Shown: positions 21,714 to 32,171 of the stretch, one piece after another
Layout: each line of letters opens with the position of its first letter
How positions within the stretch are numbered: position 1 is the first letter of the stretch
From: Taudactylus pleione
Taxonomy: Eukaryota > Chordata > Amphibia > Anura > Myobatrachidae
NCBI GenBank assembly: GCA_031769625.1
Contig: JAUIMM010000115.1
Location: forward strand, 15,732,501-15,796,500
Length of the DNA stretch: 64,000 nucleotides
Reading direction: 5' to 3'
Position numbers and translations under genes: made by a program
The notes under the pieces: generated by a model
Told to the model about the DNA's origin: nothing
Databases searched by the model: none
The model's input: the letters and a program-made list of their open reading frames with translations, nothing else

Positions 21714-22530
21714 GTAAAGTTAAGTTACTGGATCTCTTGACACACAGATAGAAATAAACTTTTTCCTCCTTGGTCTTTGAGTAAGACTAATAAGGTAAGT
21801 ATACTATTTGGATCTATGGTGCAGCAAGACTGAATTAGGCAGAAAAGACAGTATTACAGTAGGTTAAGAATAACTCTACCATCCTTCATAGAAAGATGTG
21901 ATATGTTTGGGCTCTTTTTTAATATCACCTGTGTCCCATACCATCATTGCATGTTAATTGCTTTAGGAAAGTCAATACCTTATTGGAATGTCCTTCAAAT
22001 TTTCAAATGGATGGTGTGTAAATCCATTTAGTAACCAATTGACAGATTCCAAAGAGGCAAAGTTTAACTTCTTGGGCTTAATCTTTAGAAGAGTCTTTAA
22101 AAACCTGATGATTAAATGATGGAACTTAATACTGCAAGATGCACTTTTAAGATTCAAATGCCTAGGTTTTTGGAAAATCGATAAAATCATTCTATATGTC
22201 ACCATTGAACATTCAAATAGATATATTTTTCCATCTTTTCTGTAAAATCATTTTGAATTAGAGTGGACTTAAATTTAAAACGTAACCTATCACACTTGTC
22301 CCCAATAACATTCACATGGTGTTTCCCAAATGTAACAGATTGTCTTTAACAACATCTACAGTATGTCTCATTGTCCAAGTACACTGAAGCCTGTCATACT
22401 GATCTAGTGTCTCAAGCCGCCGTGCTGCCAATGCTGTACTGGGTGAACGCCGGGCAAGCGTTCGCTGAATTCTCCTCCTTCCTCCTGTTAGGAACTGTGG
22501 TTGCAGCATATGGTTTGCAGTTCCAGCCTT
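21714..22530. other. No recognised gene
   Basis: AT-rich DNA with short open frames on minus (21972-22205, 22312-22644). The latter runs through the next MITE and has no domain that I recognise. Confidence 0.35.
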
Positions 22531-22668
22531 AAGGCCCCCATACATCAGCAATTGATTGTGGCAATTCTGCAATTTGCAATCGATTGTGTATAAAAATCTT
22601 GGATTTTTATATACAATCCATTGCAAATTGCAGAATTGCCGCAATCAATTGCTGAGGTATGGGGCCTT
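22531..22668. mobile_element. 138-bp near-perfect hairpin MITE
   Basis: Left AAGGCCCCCATACATCAGCA and right TGCTGAGGTATGGGGCCTT are inverted, and pairing continues almost to the centre (GCAATTCTGCAATTTGCAAT on both arms). The whole unit is essentially one long hairpin. No coding capacity. Confidence 0.9.
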
Positions 22669-23020
22669 TAGTTGCTACTGAGGCTCTGCATTAATTACTG
22701 CCTGTCTACTGATACTTGTGCACACTAATTGATTCTCCTCTCTGTGTACAGCCCAGCTGCACATTAGTTTGTCAGGGAGGCTTGCTCTGGTTGGGCCCTG
22801 TTTCTGTTAAATTCCAGCCAGTCCTTCACTCCATGCCAGTTATAGCGTTTACTGTGTCTCCAGTGGTATCAAGTCTCCTGTTGATCTGTCGAAGTTTCAG
22901 AGTCCAGTCCAGTTGTGTTTTCCCACTACCGTTTGATTCATCCAGGTGGCCCAGTCTGCATATCATCTGCTGTTGCTGCTTGTGTCATCTTGGCAGCACG
23001 GCATGTATTCTAGCTTCTAG

Positions 23021-23300
23021 GGTACGCTACCTAGTGTACCAGCGCCAGTGTCAACTCAGCGACATAGGTCGCACTTCAGCGTCCAAAGTGCGCAAGTCCC
23101 AGTTTCCAGGGTACGCAATTTAGTGTACCAGTGCCAGTGTCAACCCGGCGACATAGGGCGCACTTCAGAGTCCGAAGTGTGCAAATTCCAGCATCCAGGG
23201 TACGCTATTTAGTGTGCCAGCACTAGTGTCAACCCAGTGACATAGGCTGCACCTTAGCGTCCAGAGTGCGCAACCCGGCGCACCATCACCAGTGTCAACC
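23021..23300 (+). repeat. Minisatellite, 88-90 bp unit, about 3 copies
   Basis: The start motif GGGTACGC...TAGTGT recurs at about 23020, 23108 and 23198, followed by CCAGTGTCAACCCGGCGACA in each unit. A shortened fourth copy lies near 23285. Confidence 0.85.
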
Positions 23301-23358
23301 CGGCGACATTGGCAACTCCTTCTCGCCTTTAAGCACTTAACATCAGAGACTTCTCGGT

Positions 23359-23750
23359 CCTCAAGGCTGCCTCCACAGCCCAAAGGCTGCATCACATCTT
23401 TGGCCATCAGGCCACAACTAACCACAGCATTCCGGCCCTCAAGGCTGCCTCCACAGCCGAAAGGCTGCATCACATCTTCGGCCATCATGCCCCAACTAAC
23501 CACAGCATTCCAGCCCTCAAGGCTGCCTCCACAGCCCAAAGGCTGCATCACATCTTCGGCCATCAGGCCACAACTAACCACAGCATTCCAGCCCTTAAGG
23601 CTGCCTCCACAGCCCAAAGGCTGCATTACTTCTTCGGCCATCAGGCTACAGCTACCACAGCATTCCAGCCCTCAAGGCTGCTGCATGGCCGCATCCGGCC
23701 AAGACTTACCAGCCCTCAAGGCTGTTGCAGGACTATTCCCTACTATCATG
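23359..23750. repeat. Minisatellite, 78-bp unit, about 4.5 copies
   Basis: The unit start CCTCAAGGCTGCCTCCACAG recurs at 23359, 23437, 23515 and 23593, exactly 78 bp apart, with a truncated unit from 23670. Because 78 is a multiple of three, long frames stay open on both strands (plus 23292-23762, minus 23165-23641). These should not be taken as genes. Confidence 0.9.
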
Positions 23751-24022
23751 CCCAAGCCTTAACATCTAGGTATCATTCTCCATTACAGTGGTTGAAGATT
23801 TTTCAATGACCAATCTTTGCTTTTCTAGCTTTTCAGTTGTTGAACCCCATTTTAAAGTATGAGGTATCTAAAGGGCTCTGCTTCTGGATATTTGTGAATA
23901 TCAAAATTCCAATTTCAACCTACAATAAATTGCTCTTGAAGCATTTAAACAATGTAACAAAAGCTGTTATACACTATGTAGACAAAAGTGATTGCAAATA
24001 GATCAACAAGATTTTATTGACG

Positions 24023-24361
24023 TCAGTAATTTGTAGGTCCACCACGTGCAGTGATTACTGCAGACGCCCTTCTTGACAAACTGTCCACAAGTTCCTGGAC
24101 AACAGCAGGTGGTATGTTTGCCCATTCCACCTTAAGTACAGTGACCAACTGAAGAAGGTCGAGTCGGCCTAGAATGCACTCATCACTCCAGTTCTTCCCA
24201 GAGGCTCTTAAATGCTTAAGATCTGGACTTTGAGCTGGCCAGCACATCCGAGCTACCAAATTTTCTGTATACCAGTCCAGCATCGCCCTGGAAACATAAC
24301 AAGTGGCATTATCGCCCTGATAAAAACATTTGTTTCCATAGAACTGCAAGTGCATGGGCCT
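24023..24361 (-). pseudogene. Tc1-like transposase C-terminal part
   Basis: The minus strand reads YQGDNATCYVSRAMLDWY (second catalytic Asp block), ARMCWPAQSPDLKHL (normally PDLNPIE, so the third catalytic residue region is altered) and ends ...SAVITARGGPTNY, the characteristic C-terminus of this Tc1-like group. The N-terminal DNA-binding part is absent, cut off by deletion and by the LINE insertion next to it. Confidence 0.9.
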
Positions 24362-24362
24362 C

Positions 24363-25875
24363 CCTACTATTATTATTATCCTTTATTTATATGGCGCCAC
24401 AACTGTTCCACAGCACCTTACATAGTGCATAGAACTAATAAGTGAACAAGAAACAAGTAACTTACAGTACATTACAGTGCAGGACAAGGACATGATTTAT
24501 ATACATTGCTGCAATAACGATTAAACACTCACAATAAGCAGCTGGGAGTTGGCAGTCATGTGTTAGGTGCCCTTAAGGGGAGTGAAGAGTCGAAGAAAAT
24601 ATAAAGAGAAGCACATGAGGGACGAGGTCTGTTCTCGTGAGAGCTTACATTCTAAAGGGGAGGGGCAGACTGACAGGCGTGACACAGAAGGTGAAGATAG
24701 GGAGGAAAGAGCATGAAGTGGGTTAGGATGAGAGCTGGAAGGCCTTGATGAAGTAGTGGGTCTTGAGAGCCCATTTGAAGATTTGTAGAGAGGTGGAGAG
24801 TCTGATAGGGAGAGCATTCCAAAGGTAGGGAGCACCATGGGCAAAATCTTGGATGCGGGAGTGGGAGGAAGTAATCATTTGACAAGAGAGGCGGCATGCA
24901 TTTCTTGAGTGAAGTGGTTGGGCGGGAGTGTGAATGGAGAGAAGTTCAGAAATGTATGTGGGAGAGGATTTGGTGAGAGCTTTGTATGCGAGTGGAAGAA
25001 CCTTGATTTGGCATCTGAAGGAGAAAGGGGAACCAGAGGGGAAGCAGATGTAGAATATCTGGAGAGGAAGATGAGCCAAGCAGCATAATTGAGAACTGAT
25101 TGTAGTGGAGAGAGGTGAGAGACTGGGAGGCCAGCTAGGATAAGGTTACAGTAGTCCAATCTGGAGATGACCAGTGAGTGGATGAGGGTTTTAGTGGCAT
25201 CCTGGGTGAGGAAGGGTCTAATCCTAGAGATATTTTTTAGGTGGAAATGGCAGGACTGCGAGTGGTGCTGAATGTGTGGTTTAAATGAGAGGGAAGAGTC
25301 CAGGATAACTCCAAGACAGCGCACTTTGGGGCTAGAGGCGATAGTTGTGCCATCAATAGATAATGAAATTGTGGGAAGTGAGGTAGTGGAAGAGGGTGGA
25401 AAGATGATCAGGTCAGTCTTAGACATGTTAAGTTTAAGAAAGCACTGGGACATCCATGAATAGACAGCAGAGAGACAGTTGGAGATACGGATAAGGAGCG
25501 AGGAGGAGAGCTCAGGGGTGGAAAGGTAAATTTGAGTATCATCAGCATAGAGATGATATTGGAGGTCAAAGTAGTTTATGAGTTCACCTAAAGAGGACGT
25601 ATATAGGGAGAAATGGAGAGGTCCAAGAACAGAACCTTGGGGAACTCCTACTGTTAGTAGAAGTGGGGGGAAGAGGAGTCATGAGAGGACACAGAGAAGG
25701 AACAATCAGAGAGGTAGGAGGAAAGCCAGGAGAGGGCAGTGCTACGTAAACCAAGAGAGTGAAGGATTTGCAGGAGGAGAGGATGGTCTACAATGTCAAA
25801 TGAAGCAGAGAGGTCAAGGAGAATGAGCAGAGAGTAGTGGTCCTTGGATTTGGCAGCAAAGTGTTCTAGTCGAAA
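24363..25875 (-). mobile_element. L2-like (CR1/L2 group) LINE, 5'-truncated, nested in Tc1-like element
   Basis: The minus strand carries the C-terminal half of a [26 protein letters not shown] (25770-25830), [13 protein letters not shown] (about 25538-25549), [32 protein letters not shown], and a C-terminal SRNACRLS...WNALP region down to about 24740. The motif set fits the L2 clade of vertebrates (from memory). The 3' end carries ATTATTATCCTTTATTTATA in plus orientation, a common 3' terminus of such LINEs. Frameshifts break the frame into at least four pieces. Confidence 0.85.
24740..25870 (-). pseudogene. L2-like reverse transcriptase C-terminal region
   Basis: Coding relic of the LINE above. 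The catalytic YADD is intact, but frame changes occur near 25650, 25450 and 24880. Endonuclease domain and N-terminal RT are missing. The order of the motifs from high to low coordinate confirms minus orientation. Confidence 0.8.
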
Positions 25876-25975
25876 CCGCCACATTAGTGCCCATTTGGAA
25901 CTCGTGTGCAATGGTATGTATGGTATGCATTTCACTTGCGCAGGGGTGTCCAATCACTTTTGTCTACATAGTGTA

Positions 25976-26586
25976 CCTGTATGGTTAAATTATAAATTAG
26001 TTTCATAATATAACTTACTACATGACCATGGAGGATCTAATCATTCACTCCCAAGACAAATACACAGAGTTTACTTCCACATGGTTTAATTGGTTTTCCT
26101 TTCAGGAATTTGATACTTATCATGACTATATTGAGTCTCATTGCCCTTAGCTATTATTTCACCCTAGGTTTCAGAAGAAAAGAGTCAGCATGCCTGTCTC
26201 AATTAACTCATGTCCCCGGAGGATTTAGCTGTAATATATGTGTCTTCATACTTGAGCAAAGCCCCCAACTCCAGGCTTCTGGTCTTTACTCCTCTTCCCT
26301 GCATCCCCCCTTCTAGATTGACCCCCATCTCCATACCTTACTAATATATGCAAATTTCTGTTTTCTTGTTACAATTTTAAAATGTTTGTTAAAATAATTG
26401 TTAATATGTGCGTGAATTGAGTGATAACTGTGAAGCCCATTCCTTCTCCGCATGAACCATTCATTTTCCGTATATAATAGTTGTAAGTTGTGTTTTTTTT
26501 TATAATGAATGGGTGATAAGCCCTTAAGAAACCAGGTCTGACTTGACAGATACTGTAGGACATTTTTTCCTCTGCAATCTCATTTA
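25976..26586. other. No recognised gene
   Basis: AT-rich DNA; short open frames (26110-26316 plus, 26369-26608 minus) show no domain. No repeat found. Confidence 0.35.
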
Positions 26587-27115
26587 GGGGCCTATTCATC
26601 TGACTCATTGCGGAATCTGGAGCAATTCATCATTGCTCTGGCGCGGTGACTGCAAATGCAAATTCAGCTTTCACCGCATGCGGCTTCATTGCTCCTTTTT
26701 AGAGCAATGACGGTACAGGTCACGCATGTGCACAAGAGCTCCGACGTCCGGCGGAAGGAGCTGGACAGGGGCGGAGGGATCCAAAAGGATCCCTCTTTGC
26801 AACCCGGGCCTCCTTCCCATAAGGAATAAATGGGTTGCGATCCACAAGCTGGAGCATTTGCCATTTGAAGATGGCGAATGCTGCTGCACTCAAGCTCCAA
26901 AAATATTGTATTTTGGGAGCTTGATGAAGTCTGTCCCCATACTTGTGTATGGGGACAGCAGGCCATTCTGAAAGGGAGGTAAGTAGGAGATATCTGTGAA
27001 ATCTTCTGCTTTACCTTCTTGATGAATGGCCCAAAAACTTAATTTTAACAATTGCAGGTGAAGAGGTTGATTTTCACCTGCTTTTGTAAAAATTAAGTGG
27101 TGATGAATAGGCCCC
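26587..27115. mobile_element. MITE with GGGGCCTATTCATC ends
   Basis: Left GGGGCCTATTCATC and right GATGAATAGGCCCC are exact inverted repeats. The flanks are TTA on the left and TCA on the right, compatible with a mutated 3-bp TNA duplication of the PIF/Harbinger type. Internal inverted arms surround GAGCAATG and GATCCCTC. The two-strand frames at 26664-26971 are artefacts. It ends only 40 bp from the large Harbinger element. Confidence 0.8.
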
Positions 27116-28233
27116 TCAGTGTTGAAACTAGTCTTTTCTTTGCTAGAAGAACTTAGGCCCTCATTCAGAGCCGCTCGTAAGTGGCCGTACGCTCGTAGTC
27201 ATCCGATGTTATCCAACCACGCATGCATCGGTGTAACAGTGCGCATGTGCGTACGGCTGATTGTGATAATTTTTTCAGTCGTTCGTCGAATACCGAACAG
27301 GAAGTGACATGTCAAATGTGATTGACAGAACTGTCCGTTTTGGGGCGGTGACGGGGGTGGAGATGGGAAAACGCAGGCGTGTCGAGGCGTTTTTTGGGCG
27401 TACATAAATTATCTGATGCGAACGGCCAATGTGAACGGAAATAGTGTTACGTCACTGTCTGATCCACTTTCCATTCAAACTGCTCGCTCAGCTTGTGGTC
27501 TGGTATTCTCTACCACAATGACGATGGTCTCTTCGTCCTTCCCGAGCCACATCGATGGCATTCCGATTTATCAATTGCGGCCACAAAAGCAATCAACTTT
27601 GAATTGCAAACAAGCTTGTAAGGTGTTTAGCAAATAGCCTTTTTTTAGTAGCACAAAACCGTACGCAGGTGAACTACTCAGCTGCTAATTTCTGGATTAG
27701 ACAATCAATTATCTTACAAATTTGTTGTAAAATTATGTGTTTTTGCATTTTTTAGTTTTTTTTTTAGTGCAACAATATTGTTAGCATGTTTGTTATCTTT
27801 TCTCATTTTTAAGGGGCCAAGAAAACACTCGTCCTTTTGTTTTTTGCTAAGTGTTAATTAAAACTCATAAATGGATTTTAACCCTTTGGTTTTTGAATCA
27901 AAAATAATGTTTAGATTTCCGTTGTATTGTTTGGAAATTTGTTTGTGGAATTACCTTAAAACCAGTTTTGGAAGAAATTCACAATACAATTGAGCAGATT
28001 TTCCAGATTTGTTTTTTAGTTTACCCTTTTTTTATTTTCTGTGTTTTTTCAAAATTAAAATCTGGGTAACGTCAAAGTAAAAAAATGTGAATTCAAAAAC
28101 ATACAAACACAAATAGTGGCATTTGCCAAACACAAACAAACACAATTTAAAAACAAGAAAGGAGAGGGAGGTTTGGGCCATTAAGGAATATGGGGCAAAC
28201 ACCGAAGGATTGTGGGAAAATTAGCCAGTGCTG

Positions 28234-29519
28234 TCATCGCCTTTTGCCACGTTTGGCCGGGGTAGGGAGGGAGCCTGAACGTGTCTGGGAGGGCCTTCGG
28301 CTGGCCTGTCCAGAGGCAGATGTTGTGGCCTCTGGACTAGGCATAGGGCTAGGCACATTTGGAGGGATGGCTGTTGTTGTGCCAGAGGTGGAGGGTCTTG
28401 ATGTTCCGGCAGGAAGGGAGGTCGGCTCCAACATGTGCTGGCGAACGAGCTGCTCCAGGGCATTTGCTATTCGCACGTTGGCCCCAGTATTTTCTGCCAG
28501 GGCCTTAGCAATGGCCACGTTGGCTGCAGCACTTTGCTCCAGGGCGTCCGCCACCCGTAGCAGATTGGCGTCCATCCTCAGCAGAATCTCGGTCTGCTGA
28601 TCCGTTTTAATATCGAGATCAGTGAGGAGGCCCACTGCCTGCGAGGGGGAATGCCCTGGACTGTCTGCCACAGGGTCCGCAGCCGGATCTACTGCTTCCT
28701 CCCCTGCAGAGCCAGCAGAAATTCTGCGGCCAAAGCTCCCTTCTGGAGCAGACTCATCTGCCTGTGTCTCTGTGAGAAAAAAGAGAAAAGAGTAACATTA
28801 TAATCTAGATATTGTCCCAAACACATTTCTGAGTTGTTAACATTACAACATTTACCTGGGGCAACATGAGGAGCCGCAAAGTCTGGCATGTCGGTATCCA
28901 TGTTCGACACACCAATCACCTCCTCATCCTGCACACACCCCTGGGCCAGCTCCTCCAAATCTGTGAGCTCCAGTGCCACAGGGGTGGGACCCCCACCTGT
29001 CCCCCCTGCATGCCTAGCCCAGTAAGGCAGTTTTTGCTTAAGAGGATATTTGAAGTCGCTCCGTCTGTGGGGTAAAAAGTTTGCATTATTCCAGCAGTAT
29101 TTGGACCTGTAAACACTTTTTACTAAAATGTAGTTTTTACGTACCGGCGTTTGACCTCCCGGGTTGAACGTTCACAATCACCCACCCTATTGACACCACT
29201 GGCTATGTCATCCCACATTTTCCATTTCTGGCTTGCACCCATGTTCCTGGTGCCTGTGGCAGGTTGTCATTGCACATTTGCACCAAAACCTCCATCTCCT
29301 TTCTTGTGAATTGTGGCTGCCTTTTTTTTTTTGGTTTAGTTGGCCTACTAGGCCCAGCAGGCCTCTGACATGGCATCCTCCACTTCTTTTTTTAAAAAGA
29401 TTGAATAAATTAGAATGTCAAACGTTACCCAAATTATTGTTAAACATAATCCTTTAGTCCCAAATAGACAAATACTTATCTGGCGCCTCTTGGCCAGTGC
29501 TTTGCTGCTCTGTAGCCAT
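28234..29519 (-). pseudogene. Harbinger-encoded Myb/SANT-like protein 1 (four-exon model, one frameshift)
   Basis: Exon model on minus: possible first exon with ATG at 29519 (MATEQQSTGQEAPD); exon 2 at about 29145-29376+ (MPCQRPAGPSRP, a basic KPKKKRQ stretch, FTRKEMEVLVQMC, then KWKMWDDIASGVNRVGDCER and REVKRR); exon 3 at 28856-29064 (RSDFKYPLKQKLPYWARH then a glycine-rich TGGGP motif); exon 4 at 28234-28769, ending KRGKRR. The junctions have donors GTACGT and GTAAAT and acceptors CCCACAG and TCTCACAG, and the reading phase fits across the last two introns. The exon 2 order (KEMEVLV ... W..IA..V ... R...EVKRR) and following TGGGP are features of Myb/SANT-like proteins. A frame change lies between VQMCNDNLP and KWKMW (about 29250-29300). 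The C-terminal exon has an Ala/Asn-rich helical repeat and Ser/Pro-rich tail. AATAAA on minus near 28030 may be its polyadenylation signal. Confidence 0.75.
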
Positions 29520-30099
29520 TTTTGACTTTCAGGTCTCACTACAGCAGACCGTTTGGGGTTTTCAGTGACGTTTTTATACATGCGTCAGCATTATTCGGCC
29601 GCATCATTGATTGTGCGCTCCTATTGTCCGTCCTTAATTTGAGCGGGAAAATAAAGACTATTTATGGCTTGGTGTGACTCGAGTCCAGGTGGCGGGTGAT
29701 GAATGTTGGAGGTTTGACATAGGAGTTGTTTGTTGGCGGTTTTTGGAGTTTGGAGTTTTCTAGTGTGATCGTTTTGTTTGTTTTCTTACTTATTTATTTT
29801 CCGTTCGCTTTTTTTTAATGTTTAGCTTTTTTTTTGGAGTTTTTGAGTAAGTCTTTTTAAAAACCACTGTAAACAATAATAGTAAATAGTTTAAAAATGT
29901 TAGTACTTATGTGTTATTTTTTTATTTTTACAGTTATTTTGGCCTTGCCCCATTGACGTTTTTGGACTTTGCGTTATTTGTCTGTTTTTGGTAAGTGTTT
30001 TTAGTTTCATGAAGTTACAATTTCGATGTGTTGGTCTTCGCATATGTTTCGCTAAGTAATCTTGTTTTTTTTCTTGGACCAATCATGTCTTACCACTAA

Positions 30100-30770
30100 A
30101 TATAGCGTACTCTTTTGCGAACTAATGTTTGAGTTGTTTTTAATTTAAAATGAACGTACTATTTAGCGCACTAATGTCTCCTTATTTAACTGTAAAAGTA
30201 GCGTAATATTTAGCGAACGAATGTGTCTTGTTTTAACTGTAAAAAATGCGTACTATTTAGCGCACTAATGTCTCCTTATTGAACTGTACAAAAATGCGTA
30301 CTATTTAGCGCACTAATGTCTCCTTATTGAACTGTAAAAGTAGCGTATTATTTAGCGAACTAATGTGTCTTGTTTTAACTGTAAAAAATGCGTACTATTT
30401 AGCGCACTAATGTCTCCTTATTGAACTGTACAAAAATGCGTACTATTTAGCGCACTAATGTCTCCTTATTGAACTGTAAAAGTAGTGTAATATTTAGCGA
30501 ACTAATGTGTCTTGTTTTAACTGTAAAAAATGCATACTATTTAGCGCACTAATGTCTCCTTATTGAATTGTACAAAAATGCGTACTATTTAGCGCACTAA
30601 TGTCTCCTTATTGAACTGTAAAAGTAGCGTAATATTTAGCAAACTAATGTGTCTTGTTTTAACTGTAAAAAATGCATACTATTTAGCGCACTAATGTCTC
30701 CTTATTGAACTGTACAAAAATGCGTACTATTTAGCGCACTAATGTGTTTATTTTTTCAGTGTAAAATCAT
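30100..30770. repeat. Higher-order tandem array, 47-49 bp units in sets of three
   Basis: Units of the form GCGTACTATTTAGCGCACTA followed by a TGTCTCCTTATTGAACTGTA tail recur about 14 times. Three subtypes alternate: one ends TACAAAAAT, one ends TAAAAGTA, and one reads TATTTAGCGAACTAATGTGT with a CTTGTTTTAACTG tail. They repeat in the same order about every 145 bp, a higher-order structure. The array lies 150 bp upstream of the transposase first exon and is flanked by two diverged units (TACCACTAAATATAGCG near 30091 and its counterpart near 30775). Confidence 0.9.
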
Positions 30771-30919
30771 GTTTTACCACTAAATGTAGCGTGCGATTTT
30801 CAAAACTAATGTGTGCTCCCTTCTCTTTTTTTTAACCCTAAAAAATCTGTTTACAATCCAAGTTTTCCCAATAATAAATAAATATATTTTCTACTTTTGA
30901 AATGTAGGTTGTTCTACTC

Positions 30920-32171
30920 ATGACAAGACCCCGGCCTGTAAGCATCTTTGGATTTCTTAGAAAAGATAAGTATATTTTTCTTTACACATTTGTCTAAAAC
31001 AATAACTACCTGGCTTACCATTTCAGGTTGATGTTGGTCGTATTATCTTGGCCATGGTTCCAAAACCCGACCAACCTCAACTTCGTCCCAGGCGTAGGCC
31101 TCGTAGGCGTGCAAGGCCCCAGATATATAGAACACGTGTCACTCTTTTTGGAATGCCAGATGATGAGGTATTAAGACGATACTGTCTTCCTCCACAAATC
31201 ATCCTAGACACTCTCTCATTAATAGAGAGTGATCTTGAACGGCAAATTGACAGTCCTACAGCAATACCACCACTTACGCAATTAATGTCGGTGTTACATT
31301 TCTGTGCCTCAGGATCCTTTCAAACCACGGTGGGAATAGTTGCCGGAATCTCCCAATCCTTCTTTTCAAGGATCCTGAGGGCAGAGATGGAGGCCATTTT
31401 TAAACACCTCCATCATTTTATTAAAATGCCAGTGGATATGGGTTCCCTTAGTGTGGCGAAGGCCAATTTTTACCAAATAGCTGGCTTCCCACACATCATA
31501 GGGGTTGTGCATGGCACTCACATACCACTTCAGTCTCCAGCAAGGCTGGAGGCTATTTTTAGGAACCACAAACACTTTCATTCACTGAATGTAATGGTGG
31601 TATGTGATGCCTCCCTCCAGATCCTGTCCCTGAATGCCAAATTCCCCGGGAATGCACATGATTCCTTCGTCATCCGGCAATCAGGGATTTGGCACAAATT
31701 AGACAACCTACAAGCTGGTGATGCGTGGCTTCTGGGTAAGTTGACACCTTCTGTTGCAACCACTGCAAAGCTTGTTATACAATGGTCCTGATGTTTGTTT
31801 TTTTATTTTCACAGGAGAAAGTGGTTACCCTTGCACGCCCTGGCTGCTCACTCCTTATTTGGCTCCCACACCAGAGCCACAAAGTGAGTATAATTCTTAC
31901 AGCCACCAGGCAGGTGGTGGAGTGCTGTATCGGCCTTTTAAAAGGCCGATTCAGATGCCTCCACCGCTCTGGTGGCGACCTCATGTATTTGCCGGATATG
32001 GTTTCGAAAATTGTGGTCCTGTGTGGGATATTTCACAACATCGCCATAAGGAGTGGTGTCCCAATGCAGGCAGAGGATGCCTTGCCTGAGGATGGCCCCC
32101 CCGAGCTTGGTCGGAGGTCAATATGTGGGGGGGCCATATGCGATGATGTGGTGGCCAGATATTTTAGGTAA
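30920..32171 (+). pseudogene. PIF/Harbinger DDE transposase (HARBI1-like), three exons, inactivated
   Basis: Exon 1 is 30920-30937 (MTRPRP), exon 2 is 31027-31735 and exon 3 is 31815-32171. Donors GTAAGC and GTAAGT and acceptors TTTCAG and TTCACAG join in frame, giving about 360 residues, a normal length for the family. An arginine-rich stretch (RPRRRPRRRARP) follows the N-terminus. The DDE_Tnp_4-type core shows IIGVVHGTHIPL, where the family has Asp in place of the His; this is the first catalytic residue. The second Asp block NAHDSFVIRQSG is intact. Exon 3 starts GESGYP, then TRQVVECCIGLLKGRFRCL with the catalytic Glu, then LCGIFHNIAI. A frameshift near 31905-31912 separates the GESGYP part from the Glu block. 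The protein would cut and join element ends in the nucleus; the His change and shift indicate this copy cannot. Confidence 0.9.

Larger units (their letters stand above)
22669..23765 (+). mobile_element. LTR/leader-like segment of an LTR retrotransposon, minisatellite-bearing
   Basis: It shares words with the minus-strand LTR element at 60240-63222. GCTTGTGTCATCTTGGCAGC at about 22979 is the reverse complement of a motif near 60755, and the CAGCCCTCAAGGCTGC motif of the minisatellite here recurs inverted at 60290-60665. No gag or pol follows, so it is read as a fragment or solo LTR/leader in plus orientation. Termini were not located. Confidence 0.5.
23972..25973 (-). mobile_element. Tc1-like element with TA duplication, interrupted by an L2-like LINE
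   Basis: The ends CACTATGTAGACAAAAGTG and CACTTTTGTCTACATAGTG are perfect inverted repeats, flanked by TA at 23970-23971 and 25974-25975. The transposase remnant lies on minus at 24023-24361. The interval 24363 to about 25875 is an unrelated LINE, leaving only about 0.5 kb of Tc1-like sequence, so this copy was already internally deleted. Confidence 0.9.

Noticed and set aside
23165..23762. Open frames of 156 and 158 codons on opposite strands, looking like a repeat protein
   Set aside because: Produced by a 78-bp tandem repeat, whose length is a multiple of three; both strands stay open for the same reason and no start context or domain supports a gene.
30100..30770. CRISPR-like array
   Set aside because: The repeats are direct tandem units without unique spacers, inside a eukaryotic transposon with introns.
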